Shown piece after piece: positions 1-8,628 of a DNA stretch of 64,000 nt (positions are counted from its first letter, which is position 1; each line of letters starts with the position of its first letter). Below the pieces are notes generated by a model, which was not told the origin of the DNA, did no database searches, and saw only the letters and a program-made list of their open reading frames with translations. The DNA is taken from contig NZ_JADWOX010000008.1 in the NCBI RefSeq assembly GCF_016135805.1, positions 124,001 through 188,000 of the forward strand, written 5' to 3'. The position numbers were made by a program, and so were the translations under genes. The stretch is from Caulobacter hibisci (GTDB lineage Bacteria > Pseudomonadota > Alphaproteobacteria > Caulobacterales > Caulobacteraceae).

Positions 1-789
1 GTCATCGTCCGCTCGACCGGCGGCATCGAGGCCGGCAGCGACGAGATCGCCTCGGCCGCCGACGACCTGTCGCGCCGCAGCGAACGCCAGGCCGCCAGCC
101 TGGAAGAGACCGCCGCCGCTCTCGACGAGATCACCGCCACCGTCCGCCGCAGCTCGGCCGGGGCCAAGAGCGCGGCCCTGGTGGTGGGCGCGGCCCGCGC
201 CGACGCCCAGCGCTCGCGCGTCGTCGTGGGCGACGCGGTCGGGGCCATGACCCGGATCGAGGCCTCCTCGCGCGAGATCGGCCGCATCGTCGGGGTGATC
301 GACGAGATCGCCTTCCAGACCAACCTGCTGGCCCTCAACGCCGGGGTCGAAGCCGCCCGGGCCGGCGACAGCGGCAAGGGCTTCGCGGTCGTGGCCATGG
401 AGGTGCGGGCCCTGGCCCAGCGCAGCGCCGAGGCCGCCCGCGAGATCAAGGTGCTGATCGCCACCGCCGCCCACGAGGTCGGCCAGGGCGTGTCGATGGT
501 CGGCCAGACGGGCGAGGCTCTTCAAGCCATCGCCGACAAGGTAGGCGAGATCGACGGCCTGGTCGGCGAGATCGCCGCCTCTGCCGCCGAGCAGTCGGCC
601 GGCCTGGTCGAGGTCAACAGCGCCATCAACCTGATGGACCAGACCGTCCAGCAGAACGCCGCCATGGTCGAGCAATCAACCGCCGCCAGCCACAGCCTGA
701 AGAACGAGGCCGCCACCCTGGCCCACCTGGTCGGTCGGTTCCGGGTCGGCGGTCCGGCCCAGGCCCGCAAGGCGTCGCGGGCCGCCTAG
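1..789 (+). CDS. Methyl-accepting chemotaxis protein, C-terminal signalling domain (5' partial)
   Basis: The frame is open from the first base, so the sensor and membrane part lie outside the window; 262 codons remain. It is a long coiled-coil MCP signalling domain with the conserved hairpin tip [19 protein letters not shown] at about residues 100-120, the region that contacts CheW and CheA. Flanking heptads are rich in E, Q and A, as in methylation helices. The C-terminus (ARKASRAA) has no obvious CheR/CheB docking pentapeptide. The protein would sit in the inner membrane and signal to the flagellar motor, consistent with motA 110 bp downstream on the same strand. Ligand unknown. Family assignment is firm. 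Confidence 0.95.
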   Translation, partial: VIVRSTGGIEAGSDEIASAADDLSRRSERQAASLEETAAALDEITATVRRSSAGAKSAALVVGAARADAQRSRVVVGDAVGAMTRIEASSREIGRIVGVIDEIAFQTNLLALNAGVEAARAGDSGKGFAVVAMEVRALAQRSAEAAREIKVLIATAAHEVGQGVSMVGQTGEALQAIADKVGEIDGLVGEIAASAAEQSAGLVEVNSAINLMDQTVQQNAAMVEQSTAASHSLKNEAATLAHLVGRFRVGGPAQARKASRAA

Positions 790-845
790 CCTCCCTCGCC
801 TGCGGTCAGGCGCCGCACCGGCCTGCAAACCGCCGATACCTTGGA

Positions 846-857
846 TTAATCATTAAC
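846..857 (+). promoter_or_regulatory. AT-rich TTAA-N3-TTAAC element upstream of motA
   Basis: Two TTAA half-sites separated by 3 bp lie about 45 bp before the motA start in otherwise GC-rich DNA. CtrA boxes in Caulobacter are TTAA-N7-TTAA, so this is not a canonical box. It may be a half-site cluster, or simply the AT-rich part of the promoter. Confidence 0.25.
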
Positions 858-898
858 AGCCATGATGCCGGCTGAATTTCGCGGGGCTTACTGACGTC

Positions 899-1768
899 AT
901 GTTCCAGATCATCGGCATCGTGCTGCTCTTCGGCCTCGTGTTCGGCAGCTACCTGATGGGCGGCGGCAAGATGGACGTGATCCTTCACGCCGCGCCGCAC
1001 GAACTGATGGCCATCCTGGGCGCCGGCATCGCCGCCTTCCTGATCTCCAACTCGATGACCGTGATCAAGGCCACGGCCGGCGGCTTCGGCAAGATCTTCG
1101 CCGGTCCCAAGTGGAAGGCCGGCGACTATCGCGACCTGCTGTCGCTGCTGTTCCTGCTGACCAAGACCATGAAGTCCAAGGGCGTCATCGCCCTGGAAAG
1201 CCACATCGAAAAGCCGCACGACAGCTCGATCTTCTCGCGCTACCCCAAGATCTCGAAGGACCACTTCGCCGTCGACTTCATCTGCGACACCCTGCGGATG
1301 ATGACCATGAACCTGGAGGATCCCCACCAGGTCGAGGACGCGATGGAAAAGCAGCTCGAGAAGCACCACCACGAGACGCTCGAGCCCGCCCACGCCCTGC
1401 AGTCGATGGCCGACGCCCTGCCCGCCCTGGGCATCGTCGCCGCCGTGCTCGGGGTCATCAAGACCATGGGCTCGATCACCGAGCCGCCCGCCGTGCTCGG
1501 CGGCATGATCGGCGGCGCCCTGGTCGGCACCTTCCTCGGCGTGTTCATGGCCTATGGCCTGGTCGGCCCGATGGCAGCCCGCCTGCAGGCCGTCGTCAAC
1601 GAGGACGGCGCCTTCTACAAGATCATCCAGGCCGTCCTGGTCGCCCACCTGCACGGCAACGCCGCCCAGATCAGCGTCGAGATCGGCCGCGGCAACGTGC
1701 CGACCGTCTGCCAGCCCAGCTTCACCGAACTGGAAGAGGCCCTGTCGCAGATCCCGGCCGAAGGCTGA
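899..1768 (+). CDS. motA: Flagellar motor stator protein MotA
   Basis: 289 aa, close to the usual 280-295 aa of MotA, the proton-channel stator subunit that works with MotB to turn the flagellum. Four membrane segments are visible at about residues 1-21, 34-52, 172-190 and 201-223, with the large cytoplasmic loop between the second and third. The two functional prolines of MotA correspond to P175 (in ADALPALGIV) and P224 (in LVGPMAARL). No motB follows, so the partner is encoded elsewhere, as often in Caulobacterales. An AT-rich patch with two TTAA half-sites lies at 846-856, just upstream; the spacing of 3 differs from the CtrA consensus of 7. A hairpin terminator follows at about 1857. Confidence 0.95.
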   Translation: MFQIIGIVLLFGLVFGSYLMGGGKMDVILHAAPHELMAILGAGIAAFLISNSMTVIKATAGGFGKIFAGPKWKAGDYRDLLSLLFLLTKTMKSKGVIALESHIEKPHDSSIFSRYPKISKDHFAVDFICDTLRMMTMNLEDPHQVEDAMEKQLEKHHHETLEPAHALQSMADALPALGIVAAVLGVIKTMGSITEPPAVLGGMIGGALVGTFLGVFMAYGLVGPMAARLQAVVNEDGAFYKIIQAVLVAHLHGNAAQISVEIGRGNVPTVCQPSFTELEEALSQIPAEG

Positions 1769-1856
1769 TCGACCCGGCCTTCATCCGTACAGGGCAGATC
1801 ACGCCGCCGTGATCTTTGTCTTGCAACCTATCCTGAAAAGCAGTTCCTTGCCTTCA

Positions 1857-1886
1857 AGCGGCCCGGCCTCTACGCCGGGCCGTTGC
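1857..1886 (+). terminator. Hairpin terminator after motA
   Basis: A perfect 9-bp GC stem (1859-1867 with 1874-1882) with a 6-nt loop is followed by a short T-containing tail. It separates motA from the lipoprotein gene, whose ribosome-binding site starts 18 bp further on. Confidence 0.65.
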
Positions 1887-1912
1887 TCATTCCAGTCGCA
1901 AGGAACGCCCCG

Positions 1913-2221
1913 ATGACCACCCAAGTCCTCCGCAAGATCCTGATCGCCGGCGCGGCCATGACCGCCCTGTCGCTGGCCGCCTGCGGCAAGAAGGACGAGG
2001 CGCCCGCCGTCGACGAGAAGGCCGCCGCCGCGGCCGCCGCCGGCGCCAGCGACGTGACCGCCGCCGACGCCGGTGAAGCCGCCGACCAGGCCACCGCCGA
2101 CGCCAACAAGGCCGCCGCCGACGCCGCCGCCGAGCCGGACGCCGTCTCGGCCGCCGAAGGCACGGCCGCTCCGGCCGCCGCCGAACCCGCCAAGGAAGAG
2201 CACAAGACCGAAGGCCACTAA
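1913..2221 (+). CDS. Small alanine-rich lipoprotein of unknown function
   Basis: 102 aa. The start at 1913 is chosen because AAGGA at 1900-1904 sits 8 nt upstream and the protein then begins with a clean lipoprotein signal (MTTQVLRKILIAGAAMTAL) and a lipobox LSLAAC. The acylated Cys is about residue 24, followed by GKKDE. The mature part is almost entirely Ala, Glu, Asp and Lys with no fold I recognise and probably extends as a helix or disordered chain in the periplasm. It is a single-gene unit with terminators on both sides. Function unknown; similar low-complexity lipoproteins are common in Caulobacter. Confidence 0.75.
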   Translation: MTTQVLRKILIAGAAMTALSLAACGKKDEAPAVDEKAAAAAAAGASDVTAADAGEAADQATADANKAAADAAAEPDAVSAAEGTAAPAAAEPAKEEHKTEGH

Positions 2222-2250
2222 GCCTTTCGTCCGTTTCTTCCGAAAGATCC

Positions 2251-2282
2251 GAAGGGCCGTCCGCGAGGGCGGCCCTTCTTCT
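2251..2282 (+). terminator. Terminator after the small lipoprotein
   Basis: An AAGGGCCG stem (2252-2259) pairs with CGGCCCTT (2270-2277) and is followed by a T-rich tail just ahead of mnmC. Confidence 0.7.
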
Positions 2283-2293
2283 ATGATGGCTCC

Positions 2294-4084
2294 ATGACTT
2301 CCGACTCTTCCGACCCTTCCCTTGGCTCTCCTCAAGAGTCGCCCCTGATCTGGCGCGAGGACGGCATGCCGCAGTCGCGGCTGTACGGCGACGTCTACTT
2401 CTCCAGCGCCGACGGCCTGGCCGAGACCCGGGCGGTGTTCCTGGAGGGCTGCGGCCTGCCCGGCGCCTGGTCGGGCCGCGACCGCTTCGTGGTCGGGGAG
2501 CTGGGGTTCGGCACGGGCCTGAACATCGCCGCCCTGCTCGACCTTTGGCGACGGGAGAAACCGGCGGGAGCACGGCTGCACATCTTCTCGATCGAAGCCC
2601 ATCCGATCACCCGCGACGAGGCCGCCCGAGCCCTGGCCGTCTGGCCCGAGCTCGGCGAGGCGGCCCAGGTGCTGCTCGACCACTGGCCCAGCGCGGCGCG
2701 CGGCTTCCACCGCATCGACCTGCCCGGCTTCGACGCGGTGCTCGACCTGGCGGTGATGGACGTCACCGAGGCCCTGGAAGCCTGGAGCGGCGCGGCCGAC
2801 GCCTGGTTCCTCGACGGCTTCTCGCCCGCCCTCAACCCGGCCATGTGGCGCGACGAGATCCTCGCCGCCGTGGCCGCCCGCTCGGCGCCGGGCGCGCGGG
2901 CGGCGACCTTCACCGTCGCTGGCGCCGTGCGCCGGGGCCTGGCCGCCGCCGGCTTTTCCTGGGAAAAACGCCCGGGCTTCGGCCGCAAGAAGGAGCGGCT
3001 GGAAGCGACCTTCCCCGGCGCGCGGACCGCGCCCGTCCGGCCGCGCAGCCTGGCGATCGTCGGCGGCGGGATCGCCGCCGCCAGCCTGGCCCGCGCCGCC
3101 CGCGCCGAGGGCCTGGCGGTCACGGTGGTCGACGCCGGCCGCAACCCGGCCTCTGGCAATCCCGCCGCCCTGGTCACGCCCGCCGTGGACGCCGGCGGCG
3201 GCCTCCGCGCGGCCTTCCCGGCCCAGGCCCTGGCCCGCGCGACCGCCCTCTATGACGCCCTGCCCGACGCCGTCCTGGCGCGCGGCGTGCTGCGCCTGGC
3301 CACCGGCCCGCGCGATCCCGAACGCTTCGCCGCCATCGCTGGCCAGGACCTGTTCGCCGCCGGCGAGATGGCCGTGCTCGACGGCGAGGCCGCGACGACG
3401 GCCCTCGGCGAACCCGCTGCCGGCGCCCTGCGCATGGGCCTGGCCCGCGTCGTCGAGCCCGCCGCCGTGATCGCGGCCTGGCGCGGCGAGGCCCTGGCCG
3501 CCGAGGTCGCGCGGCTCGAGCCCATCGAGGGCGGCTGGCGGCTGCTGGACACAGACGGCGTGGAGCTAGTCGTCGCCGACGCCGTCGTCCTGGCCGGCGG
3601 GACGGACCTGCCCCGCCTCTGGCCCGAGGCGCCCATCCGCCCGGTGCGGGGACAGACCAGTTGGACCGGTCCCATCGACGAACTCGTGGCTCCAGCCGCT
3701 TTCGGCGGCTACGCCGCGCCCACCCGCGACGGCGGGGTGCTGTTCGGGGCCACCCACGACCGGGGCGAGACGGCGACCGACCTCCGCGACGCCGATCACG
3801 ACCGCAACCGCACGGCCTTGGCCAAGGGACGCCCAGACCTCGCCGCACGCCTCGCCGAGACGCCACTGGACGGCCGCGCCGCCGTTCGGGCGACCACGGC
3901 CGACCACCTGCCCCTGGCCGGTGCGGTTCCCGGCGCGCCGGCGGGACTGTTCGTGCTGGGCGGCCTGGGCGGACGCGGCTTCACCACCGCGCCGCTGCTG
4001 GCCGAGCATGTGGTGGCGCTGGTGCTGGGAACGCCATCGCCGCTGCCGAGGGAGTTGGCGGGGTTGGTGACGCCAGAGCGCTGA
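2294..4084 (+). CDS. mnmC: Bifunctional tRNA wobble-uridine modification protein MnmC
   Basis: 596 aa in two domains. The N-terminal ~235 residues form the SAM-dependent methyltransferase, with the SAM loop GELGFGTGLNIAALLDLW at about 63-80 and the motif FLDGFSPALNP at about 174-184. The C-terminal ~340 residues form the FAD-dependent oxidase, opening with LAIVGGGIAAASLARAA, the dinucleotide-binding turn. The oxidase domain removes the carboxymethyl group from cmnm5s2U34 and the methylase domain methylates nm5s2U34, completing mnm5s2U34 in certain tRNAs. Family members are typically 600-670 aa, so this is complete. It is a single gene, followed at once by a palindromic repeat. Confidence 0.93.
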   Translation: MTSDSSDPSLGSPQESPLIWREDGMPQSRLYGDVYFSSADGLAETRAVFLEGCGLPGAWSGRDRFVVGELGFGTGLNIAALLDLWRREKPAGARLHIFSIEAHPITRDEAARALAVWPELGEAAQVLLDHWPSAARGFHRIDLPGFDAVLDLAVMDVTEALEAWSGAADAWFLDGFSPALNPAMWRDEILAAVAARSAPGARAATFTVAGAVRRGLAAAGFSWEKRPGFGRKKERLEATFPGARTAPVRPRSLAIVGGGIAAASLARAARAEGLAVTVVDAGRNPASGNPAALVTPAVDAGGGLRAAFPAQALARATALYDALPDAVLARGVLRLATGPRDPERFAAIAGQDLFAAGEMAVLDGEAATTALGEPAAGALRMGLARVVEPAAVIAAWRGEALAAEVARLEPIEGGWRLLDTDGVELVVADAVVLAGGTDLPRLWPEAPIRPVRGQTSWTGPIDELVAPAAFGGYAAPTRDGGVLFGATHDRGETATDLRDADHDRNRTALAKGRPDLAARLAETPLDGRAAVRATTADHLPLAGAVPGAPAGLFVLGGLGGRGFTTAPLLAEHVVALVLGTPSPLPRELAGLVTPER

Positions 4085-4087
4085 GAT

Positions 4088-4248
4088 CCCTCTCCCCTTG
4101 CGGGAGAGGGTGGCCTCCGAAGGAGGTCGGGTGAGGGGTCGAAAGTACTCGCCGCCGCGACGGCGGATCGATCAAGCGCGGCGTCCGATATCTGAGAGAC
4201 CCCTCATCCGACGGCTGCGCCGCCACCTTCTCCCGCAAGGGGAGAAGG
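4088..4248 (+). repeat. Palindromic intergenic repeat, family A copy 1
   Basis: A ~160-bp element of two facing modules. The left module begins CCCTCTCCCCTTGCGGGAG, has an inner stem CCTCC-GAA-GGAGG and ends GGTCGGGTGAGGGGTC. The right module is GACCCCTCATCCGAC, inner stem CGGC-TGC-GCCG, then CACCTTCTCCCGCAAGGGG. It fills the space between mnmC and the ompA terminator. Copies recur at 21528, 30551, 47710 and 57914. Such elements are widespread in alphaproteobacteria, usually at gene ends. Confidence 0.9.
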
Positions 4249-4256
4249 AAAAAAGC

Positions 4257-4286
4257 AAAAGGCCCCGGAGTTTCCTCCGGGGCCTT
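4257..4286 (-). terminator. Rho-independent terminator of the ompA-like gene
   Basis: A perfect 10-bp stem GGCCCCGGAG/CTCCGGGGCC with a 4-nt loop. On the minus strand it is followed by a T-rich tract (the run of A at 4249-4260). It lies about 45 bp past the stop codon of the outer-membrane gene. Confidence 0.85.
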
Positions 4287-4328
4287 CGCATTTCGTCGGG
4301 AAGCGTGAGCCTCCGTCCGGTCTCGATC

Positions 4329-5555
4329 TTAGAAGTTGATCGAGATGGTCGAACGGCGGTTCAGCGGTTCCTTCACGCCGTCGCCGGTGGCGACGGCCGG
4401 AGCGCTTTCACCCTTCCAGTCGACCGCCAGGGTCGTGGCCGGCACGCCGGCCGAGACCAGGCCGTCGGCCACGGCCTTCGCACGACGTTCCGACAGGCGG
4501 ACGTTGTACTTGGGCGAGCCCGAGGTGTCGGTGTGGCCCACGACCGTGATCTTGGTCGCGTTGCCGCCCTTGGCGTAGTCAGCCGCTTGCTGGACCACGG
4601 CCTGGGCTTCCGGCGTCAGCACGTACTGATCGAACGGGAAGTAGACCACGAACTCGCGGGCCTCGTAGGCCGGCGGAGGCGGCGGCGGGGGCGGCGGAGC
4701 CGGGGGCTCGGGCGGCGGGGGCGGCGGGGGAGGCGGCGGCGGCGGGGGCGGCGGAGGCGGCGGCGACCCGAAGGTGTAGCGAACGCCCAGGGTGATCGAG
4801 GTGTCCTTGTAGTCGCCCTCGAAGAAGCCCAGCGGCGTCACGTCGCCGCCCGGAGCGCCGACATTGGCCGTGACCGTGCCCCAGTTGAGGCTCTTGGCCA
4901 CCAGGTAGCGGCCGGTCAGGTCGACCGACCAGTTCGGCGTCACGTCCCAGGCCAGGCCCAGCAGGCCCTGATAGGCGAAGCCCTGGTCGGTGTCGTCGAT
5001 GCTGGCGTTCTGGATCGCAGCCGCGCCGGCGGGCACGCCGCTCAGCTGGCCGTAGACCTTGTTGTGCACCCAGGCCGTACCGACGCCGGCGCCGATGAAC
5101 GGACGCCACGACGAGTCGGGCAGGAAGTCATAGATGACGTTGGCCATCAGGGTGGTGGCCTTCAGCTCGCCGTTCGGCGCGCCGCAGGTCGGATTGGTCG
5201 CGTTGCGGATCGGACCGGCGGTGCACAGGCCCAGCGGCTGCGGACGCGAGGCGTCTTCGCCGCGAACGCCCGAGATGTCGCCGCCGCGATAGCCGTATTC
5301 GCCTTCGACCCGCCAGTTCGGCGAGATCCGGTAACCGATGCGCGCGAAGCCCGCCCAGTCTTCGTCCGTCGAGAACGTCCAGTCGTAGGGACGGCTGTCC
5401 GATGCATTGACCGACGAACTCGCTTCAACGCCCTCGGTCGAGTGGTACCCGACGTCGCCGGCGACATACCATCCGCTCAACGCGCTTTGGGCGGAGGCGC
5501 CAGACGCCGCGCAGAGCGCGACGGTTGCGACGCCAGCCAGCAACCCGAATTTCAT
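4329..5555 (-). CDS. OmpA-family outer-membrane protein with proline-rich linker
   Basis: 408 aa from the ATG at 5555, chosen because it gives a clear signal peptide (MKFGLLAGVATVALCAASG, cleavage after ASA) with an AGAGG upstream; the open frame further upstream has no such features. Residues 23-263 form an 8-stranded OmpA-like barrel. About 265-298 are nearly pure proline, a periplasmic spacer encoded by a simple GGC/CGG repeat at about 4676-4765. About 299-408 form the peptidoglycan-binding OmpA domain, with VVGHTDTSGSPKYN, LSERRAKAVAD and NRRSTI. It tethers the outer membrane to the cell wall. It is monocistronic with its own strong terminator. Confidence 0.93.
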   Translation of the reverse strand: MKFGLLAGVATVALCAASGASAQSALSGWYVAGDVGYHSTEGVEASSSVNASDSRPYDWTFSTDEDWAGFARIGYRISPNWRVEGEYGYRGGDISGVRGEDASRPQPLGLCTAGPIRNATNPTCGAPNGELKATTLMANVIYDFLPDSSWRPFIGAGVGTAWVHNKVYGQLSGVPAGAAAIQNASIDDTDQGFAYQGLLGLAWDVTPNWSVDLTGRYLVAKSLNWGTVTANVGAPGGDVTPLGFFEGDYKDTSITLGVRYTFGSPPPPPPPPPPPPPPPPPPEPPAPPPPPPPPPAYEAREFVVYFPFDQYVLTPEAQAVVQQAADYAKGGNATKITVVGHTDTSGSPKYNVRLSERRAKAVADGLVSAGVPATTLAVDWKGESAPAVATGDGVKEPLNRRSTISINF

Positions 5556-6300
5556 GATGAGAACCCTCTTTAAAATAGCCAGGACACCCCCCGCGGGGCG
5601 GCTTCCAGACGACAAACGCGCCACGTCGCAAATCGGATGTGGCGCCAGCGCCACAGTGGGAGAGTTTCGTCGAATCCTCGACAGAACCCCAAACGATTGG
5701 CGCACGGACGTTCGCCCTCCGCGCGACGCGGGCTTTCGCGTCACAAGGGAATGGTCGCGCAGTTTGCAGTCGAGGTCCAGATCAACCCTGGCGATATTGA
5801 GAGAACGCTGGGCGGCGAGCGCCGTTGCGCGAGCGGGAGGCGACCAGCGCCGCAAATGAAAGCGTCGCTGGTCACGGGCCGGGCCGCCGATCGCCCCCAC
5901 GACCTTGCGGCAGGCCACCCTCACCTCTCCACCGCTGGAGGATGCGGTGAAGCCCTTCGCCGCCCGCGCCTCGATCTCGAGCGCGGCGCGACATGTTTCT
6001 TAGGATCGCCTCGGCGCCGTCGCGCTTGTGGAGTGCGTGACGACGCCGAGCCGCCCTCCGACCGCATCGGGCCAGCTCGGGGGATCGACCGCCCGACCCG
6101 ACGCAGGGGAGAACCGCCGCCGAAGCGGCGGAAGCGTTCGGACGAACGGCTAGCATCGGCTCCGCGGAATTGTCGCGTCCCAAAGCTGGAACGCTCCACC
6201 GCGGCTCGTAGTGTCGGGTACTGGACAGTGCGAAGCGCTGCATTAACTAGGATCGGGCGTCGGCGGACCGGCGCGCCTCGTCAAAAGTCTTCGAACCCTG
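5556..6300. other. Gene-poor stretch between the ompA-like and MFS genes
   Basis: About 745 bp without a convincing gene. Frames open on both strands encode only Arg- and Pro-rich sequence without motifs, as expected of random GC-rich DNA. The first ~150 bp should hold the ompA promoter and include GTGGCGC-CA-GCGCCAC at 5639-5654, a near-perfect palindrome. Nothing resembling an RNA gene or mobile element was seen. It may be degraded coding DNA. Confidence 0.5.
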
Positions 6301-7623
6301 ATGCTTGACCGCGCGCAGCGGCGTCCGGACGAAAGTCCCTCGCTTGATTTCCCTCTCGTCCTGCTGCTGGCCGCCGGCCACTTCATGGCCTTCGTCGACC
6401 GAGCCGTGCCCAGCGTCTACGCGCCGGCGCTGAAGGCTGGCTTCCATCTGACCGACACCCAGCTGGGCGCCTTGCAGGGGCCCGCCTTCGTCACGCTCTA
6501 CACGATCGCCACCCTGGCCACGGGCCATCGCGGCCATCGCCTGCCGCGCGGCGCCCTGCTGGCCGGTTCGGCCGCCCTGTGGACCCTGGCCACGATGGCC
6601 ATGGCCCTGGCCCAGACCTATGCCGGCCTGCTGGCCTCGCGCCTGGTGCTGGGGCTGGCCCAGGCCGTATTCGCCCCCACGGCCCTGGCGGTGATCGTCG
6701 CCAGCGCGCCCGCGCCTCGGCTGTCGCGCTGGGTCTCGGTATTCACCTCAGGCTCGTCCATGGGCCGCAGCGGCGCCCTGCTGGCCGGCGGCCTGGCGCT
6801 CGGCGTATTTTCGAGCGGCGCCCTGCACGCCCTTGTCCCGACGCCTTGGACCCATGCTCCCTGGCGCGCCGCGATCGTGCTGCTGACCCTGCCCAACCTG
6901 ATCCTGGTCGTCCTGCTGGCCTGGCGGCTTCGCGGTCGCGACGAGACGACCACGCAAGGCCTGGGGCTCGGCGCCGCCCTGGCCCACCTGGCGGCGCGGC
7001 CGGCGGGCCTGGGCCTGCACTTCCTGGCGGCCGGCGCGGTCATACTGATGGTGCAGGCCGCGGCGGCCTGGGCGCCGTCGATCGTCAACCGCGCCTGCGG
7101 CCTGGGCCCCGCCGCCAGCGCCCTGCTGGCCGGCCTCGTCGTGCTGGTCGCCGCCCCGGCCGGGCACCTGGGCGGCGGCTGGCTGCTCGACCGTCGTCGG
7201 CGCGACGGCGGCGGGCCCGCCCTGGTCGTGGCCGGCGGCGCTGTGGCCGCGGCGCTGGGCGCGCTGGTCCTGTCCCGCGCCGCTTCACCCGCCCTGGCCG
7301 CCGCGGCGCTGTTCCTGGTCACCGCCGGCGGCGGCGCGGCCGCCCTGGCCGCCCTCGCCGGGCTGCAGCCCCTCAGCCCCCCGGCCCTGCGCCCGGCGAT
7401 AAACGGCCTCTACCTGGCCTTCGTCACCGTGGCCGGCCTGGGCTTCGGCCCGCTGCTGACCGGCGTGGTCAGCGACCGCTGGTTCGCCGGCCCGCACGGC
7501 CTGGCCATGGCCCTGGCCGTGGTGCTGGCGCTCGCCGGATCCCTGGCCGCCCTGGCCGCGTTCCTCGGCGCGGGACCCTGGCGGCGGCTGGCGCGCGACC
7601 TGCGCGAGACCGCGAGCGCCTAG
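6301..7623 (+). CDS. MFS transporter, spinster-like
   Basis: 440 aa with about 12 hydrophobic segments. The first is LVLLLAAGHFMAFVDRAVPS, with the D-R motif after helix 1, followed by a PAL and TDTQLGALQGPAF segment typical of the spinster/YhhS-like branch of the major facilitator superfamily. Substrate is not predictable from sequence; relatives are often found beside TonB receptors and hydrolases. The stop codon abuts the start of the next gene (TAG then ATG at 7624), so it is co-transcribed and probably translationally coupled with the AraC regulator. The upstream border is uncertain because no strong ribosome-binding site is visible. Confidence 0.85.
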   Translation: MLDRAQRRPDESPSLDFPLVLLLAAGHFMAFVDRAVPSVYAPALKAGFHLTDTQLGALQGPAFVTLYTIATLATGHRGHRLPRGALLAGSAALWTLATMAMALAQTYAGLLASRLVLGLAQAVFAPTALAVIVASAPAPRLSRWVSVFTSGSSMGRSGALLAGGLALGVFSSGALHALVPTPWTHAPWRAAIVLLTLPNLILVVLLAWRLRGRDETTTQGLGLGAALAHLAARPAGLGLHFLAAGAVILMVQAAAAWAPSIVNRACGLGPAASALLAGLVVLVAAPAGHLGGGWLLDRRRRDGGGPALVVAGGAVAAALGALVLSRAASPALAAAALFLVTAGGGAAALAALAGLQPLSPPALRPAINGLYLAFVTVAGLGFGPLLTGVVSDRWFAGPHGLAMALAVVLALAGSLAALAAFLGAGPWRRLARDLRETASA

Positions 7624-8625
7624 ATGCCCACCGCCGTGACCGACAGCTTCCGCTTCTTCAGCGAAGACCATCCGGCCGACCGGGCCTTCGACCTCTATGC
7701 CGCGCTCTATTCGCGCGGCTCGGACGTCAGCCGGGGCGAGGGCCCGTTCTTCGCCAAGGTCCGCGCCTGGCGGCTGGACAAGATCCTGCTGTTTGAACGC
7801 CGGCTGTCGGGCGTGGTCCATGCCCGCCGCGAGCGGGTCGCCAGCGACGGCTTCGACCATTTCGTCCTGACCCACGTGGTCGAGGGCGAGGTCCGGCTGG
7901 AGGTATCCGGCCCGCCCCGGATCCTGGCGCCGGGCGAGGGCGTGCTGCTCGACACCCGCCGGCCGATGCGCAGCGCCCATCGCGACGCCCTGATCCTGAC
8001 CGCCAGCATCGCCCGCGACGTGGTCGAGGCCGCGCTCGGCCCGGCCGGACGACTGCACGGTCAGATCCTGGCCCCGCCCGACAACCTCGTTCTGGCCGAC
8101 TTCCTGACCTCGCTGACCCGCCGGGGCGACGCCCTGACCCCGGCCGCCCTGCCCGCCCTGGGCCGGGCCTTCATCGACATTCTCTCATCGGTCGGCGGCG
8201 AGGCCCCGCGCACCGGCCGCGAGGACCAGCGCCGCGACCTCGCCCGCCGCGAGACCGTGCGCCGCTTCGTCCTGCCGCGCCTGGCCGACAAGACCCTGTC
8301 GGTCGACGCCATCAGCACCGGGGCCGGCATCTCGCGCTCGTCGCTCTACCGGCTGTTCGACAAGCAGGGCGGGGTGGCGCGGTTCATCCAACTGATCCGC
8401 CTGGACGCCCTGCGGGCGATCCTCGACGCCGAGGGCCACGCGCCCGACGCGGCCGAGCTGGCCGACCGCCTGGGCTTCGCCGGCGCCCCGCAGATGGAGC
8501 GATTGTTCGCCGAGCTGCACGGCGTGGGTCCGCAAGACTATGCCGAGGCGGTCGCCGGCAAGCCTCGTAACGACCCCGACGTCGCCCGCCGACGCTGGGC
8601 CGGCTGGCTGAACGAGCTGGACTAG
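7624..8625 (+). CDS. AraC-family transcriptional regulator
   Basis: 333 aa. The C-terminal ~100 residues form the double helix-turn-helix of AraC/XylS regulators. The first HTH is around LSVDAISTGAGISRSSLYRL; the second is around DAAELADRLGFAGAPQMERL and ends with VGPQDYAEA. The N-terminal ~200 residues look like the cupin-type ligand domain (VRLEVSGPPRILAPGEGVLL). It starts directly at the stop of the MFS gene and probably controls that transporter or the convergent GH74 gene, whose stop is only 3 bp away. Effector unknown. Confidence 0.88.
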   Translation: MPTAVTDSFRFFSEDHPADRAFDLYAALYSRGSDVSRGEGPFFAKVRAWRLDKILLFERRLSGVVHARRERVASDGFDHFVLTHVVEGEVRLEVSGPPRILAPGEGVLLDTRRPMRSAHRDALILTASIARDVVEAALGPAGRLHGQILAPPDNLVLADFLTSLTRRGDALTPAALPALGRAFIDILSSVGGEAPRTGREDQRRDLARRETVRRFVLPRLADKTLSVDAISTGAGISRSSLYRLFDKQGGVARFIQLIRLDALRAILDAEGHAPDAAELADRLGFAGAPQMERLFAELHGVGPQDYAEAVAGKPRNDPDVARRRWAGWLNELD

Positions 8626-8628
8626 CCC

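Noticed and set aside
846..857. CtrA binding box upstream of motA
   Set aside because: The two TTAA half-sites are 3 bp apart rather than 7, so only a weak regulatory element is listed.
806..1654. Long minus-strand frame opposite motA
   Set aside because: It is the antisense shadow of motA, His/Gly/Asp-rich and without homology; high GC keeps such frames open.
5637..6308. 223-codon plus-strand frame before the MFS gene
   Set aside because: Its product is Arg/Pro-rich with no motif, a second frame on the opposite strand is equally open, and no start signal is visible; probably random GC-rich DNA.
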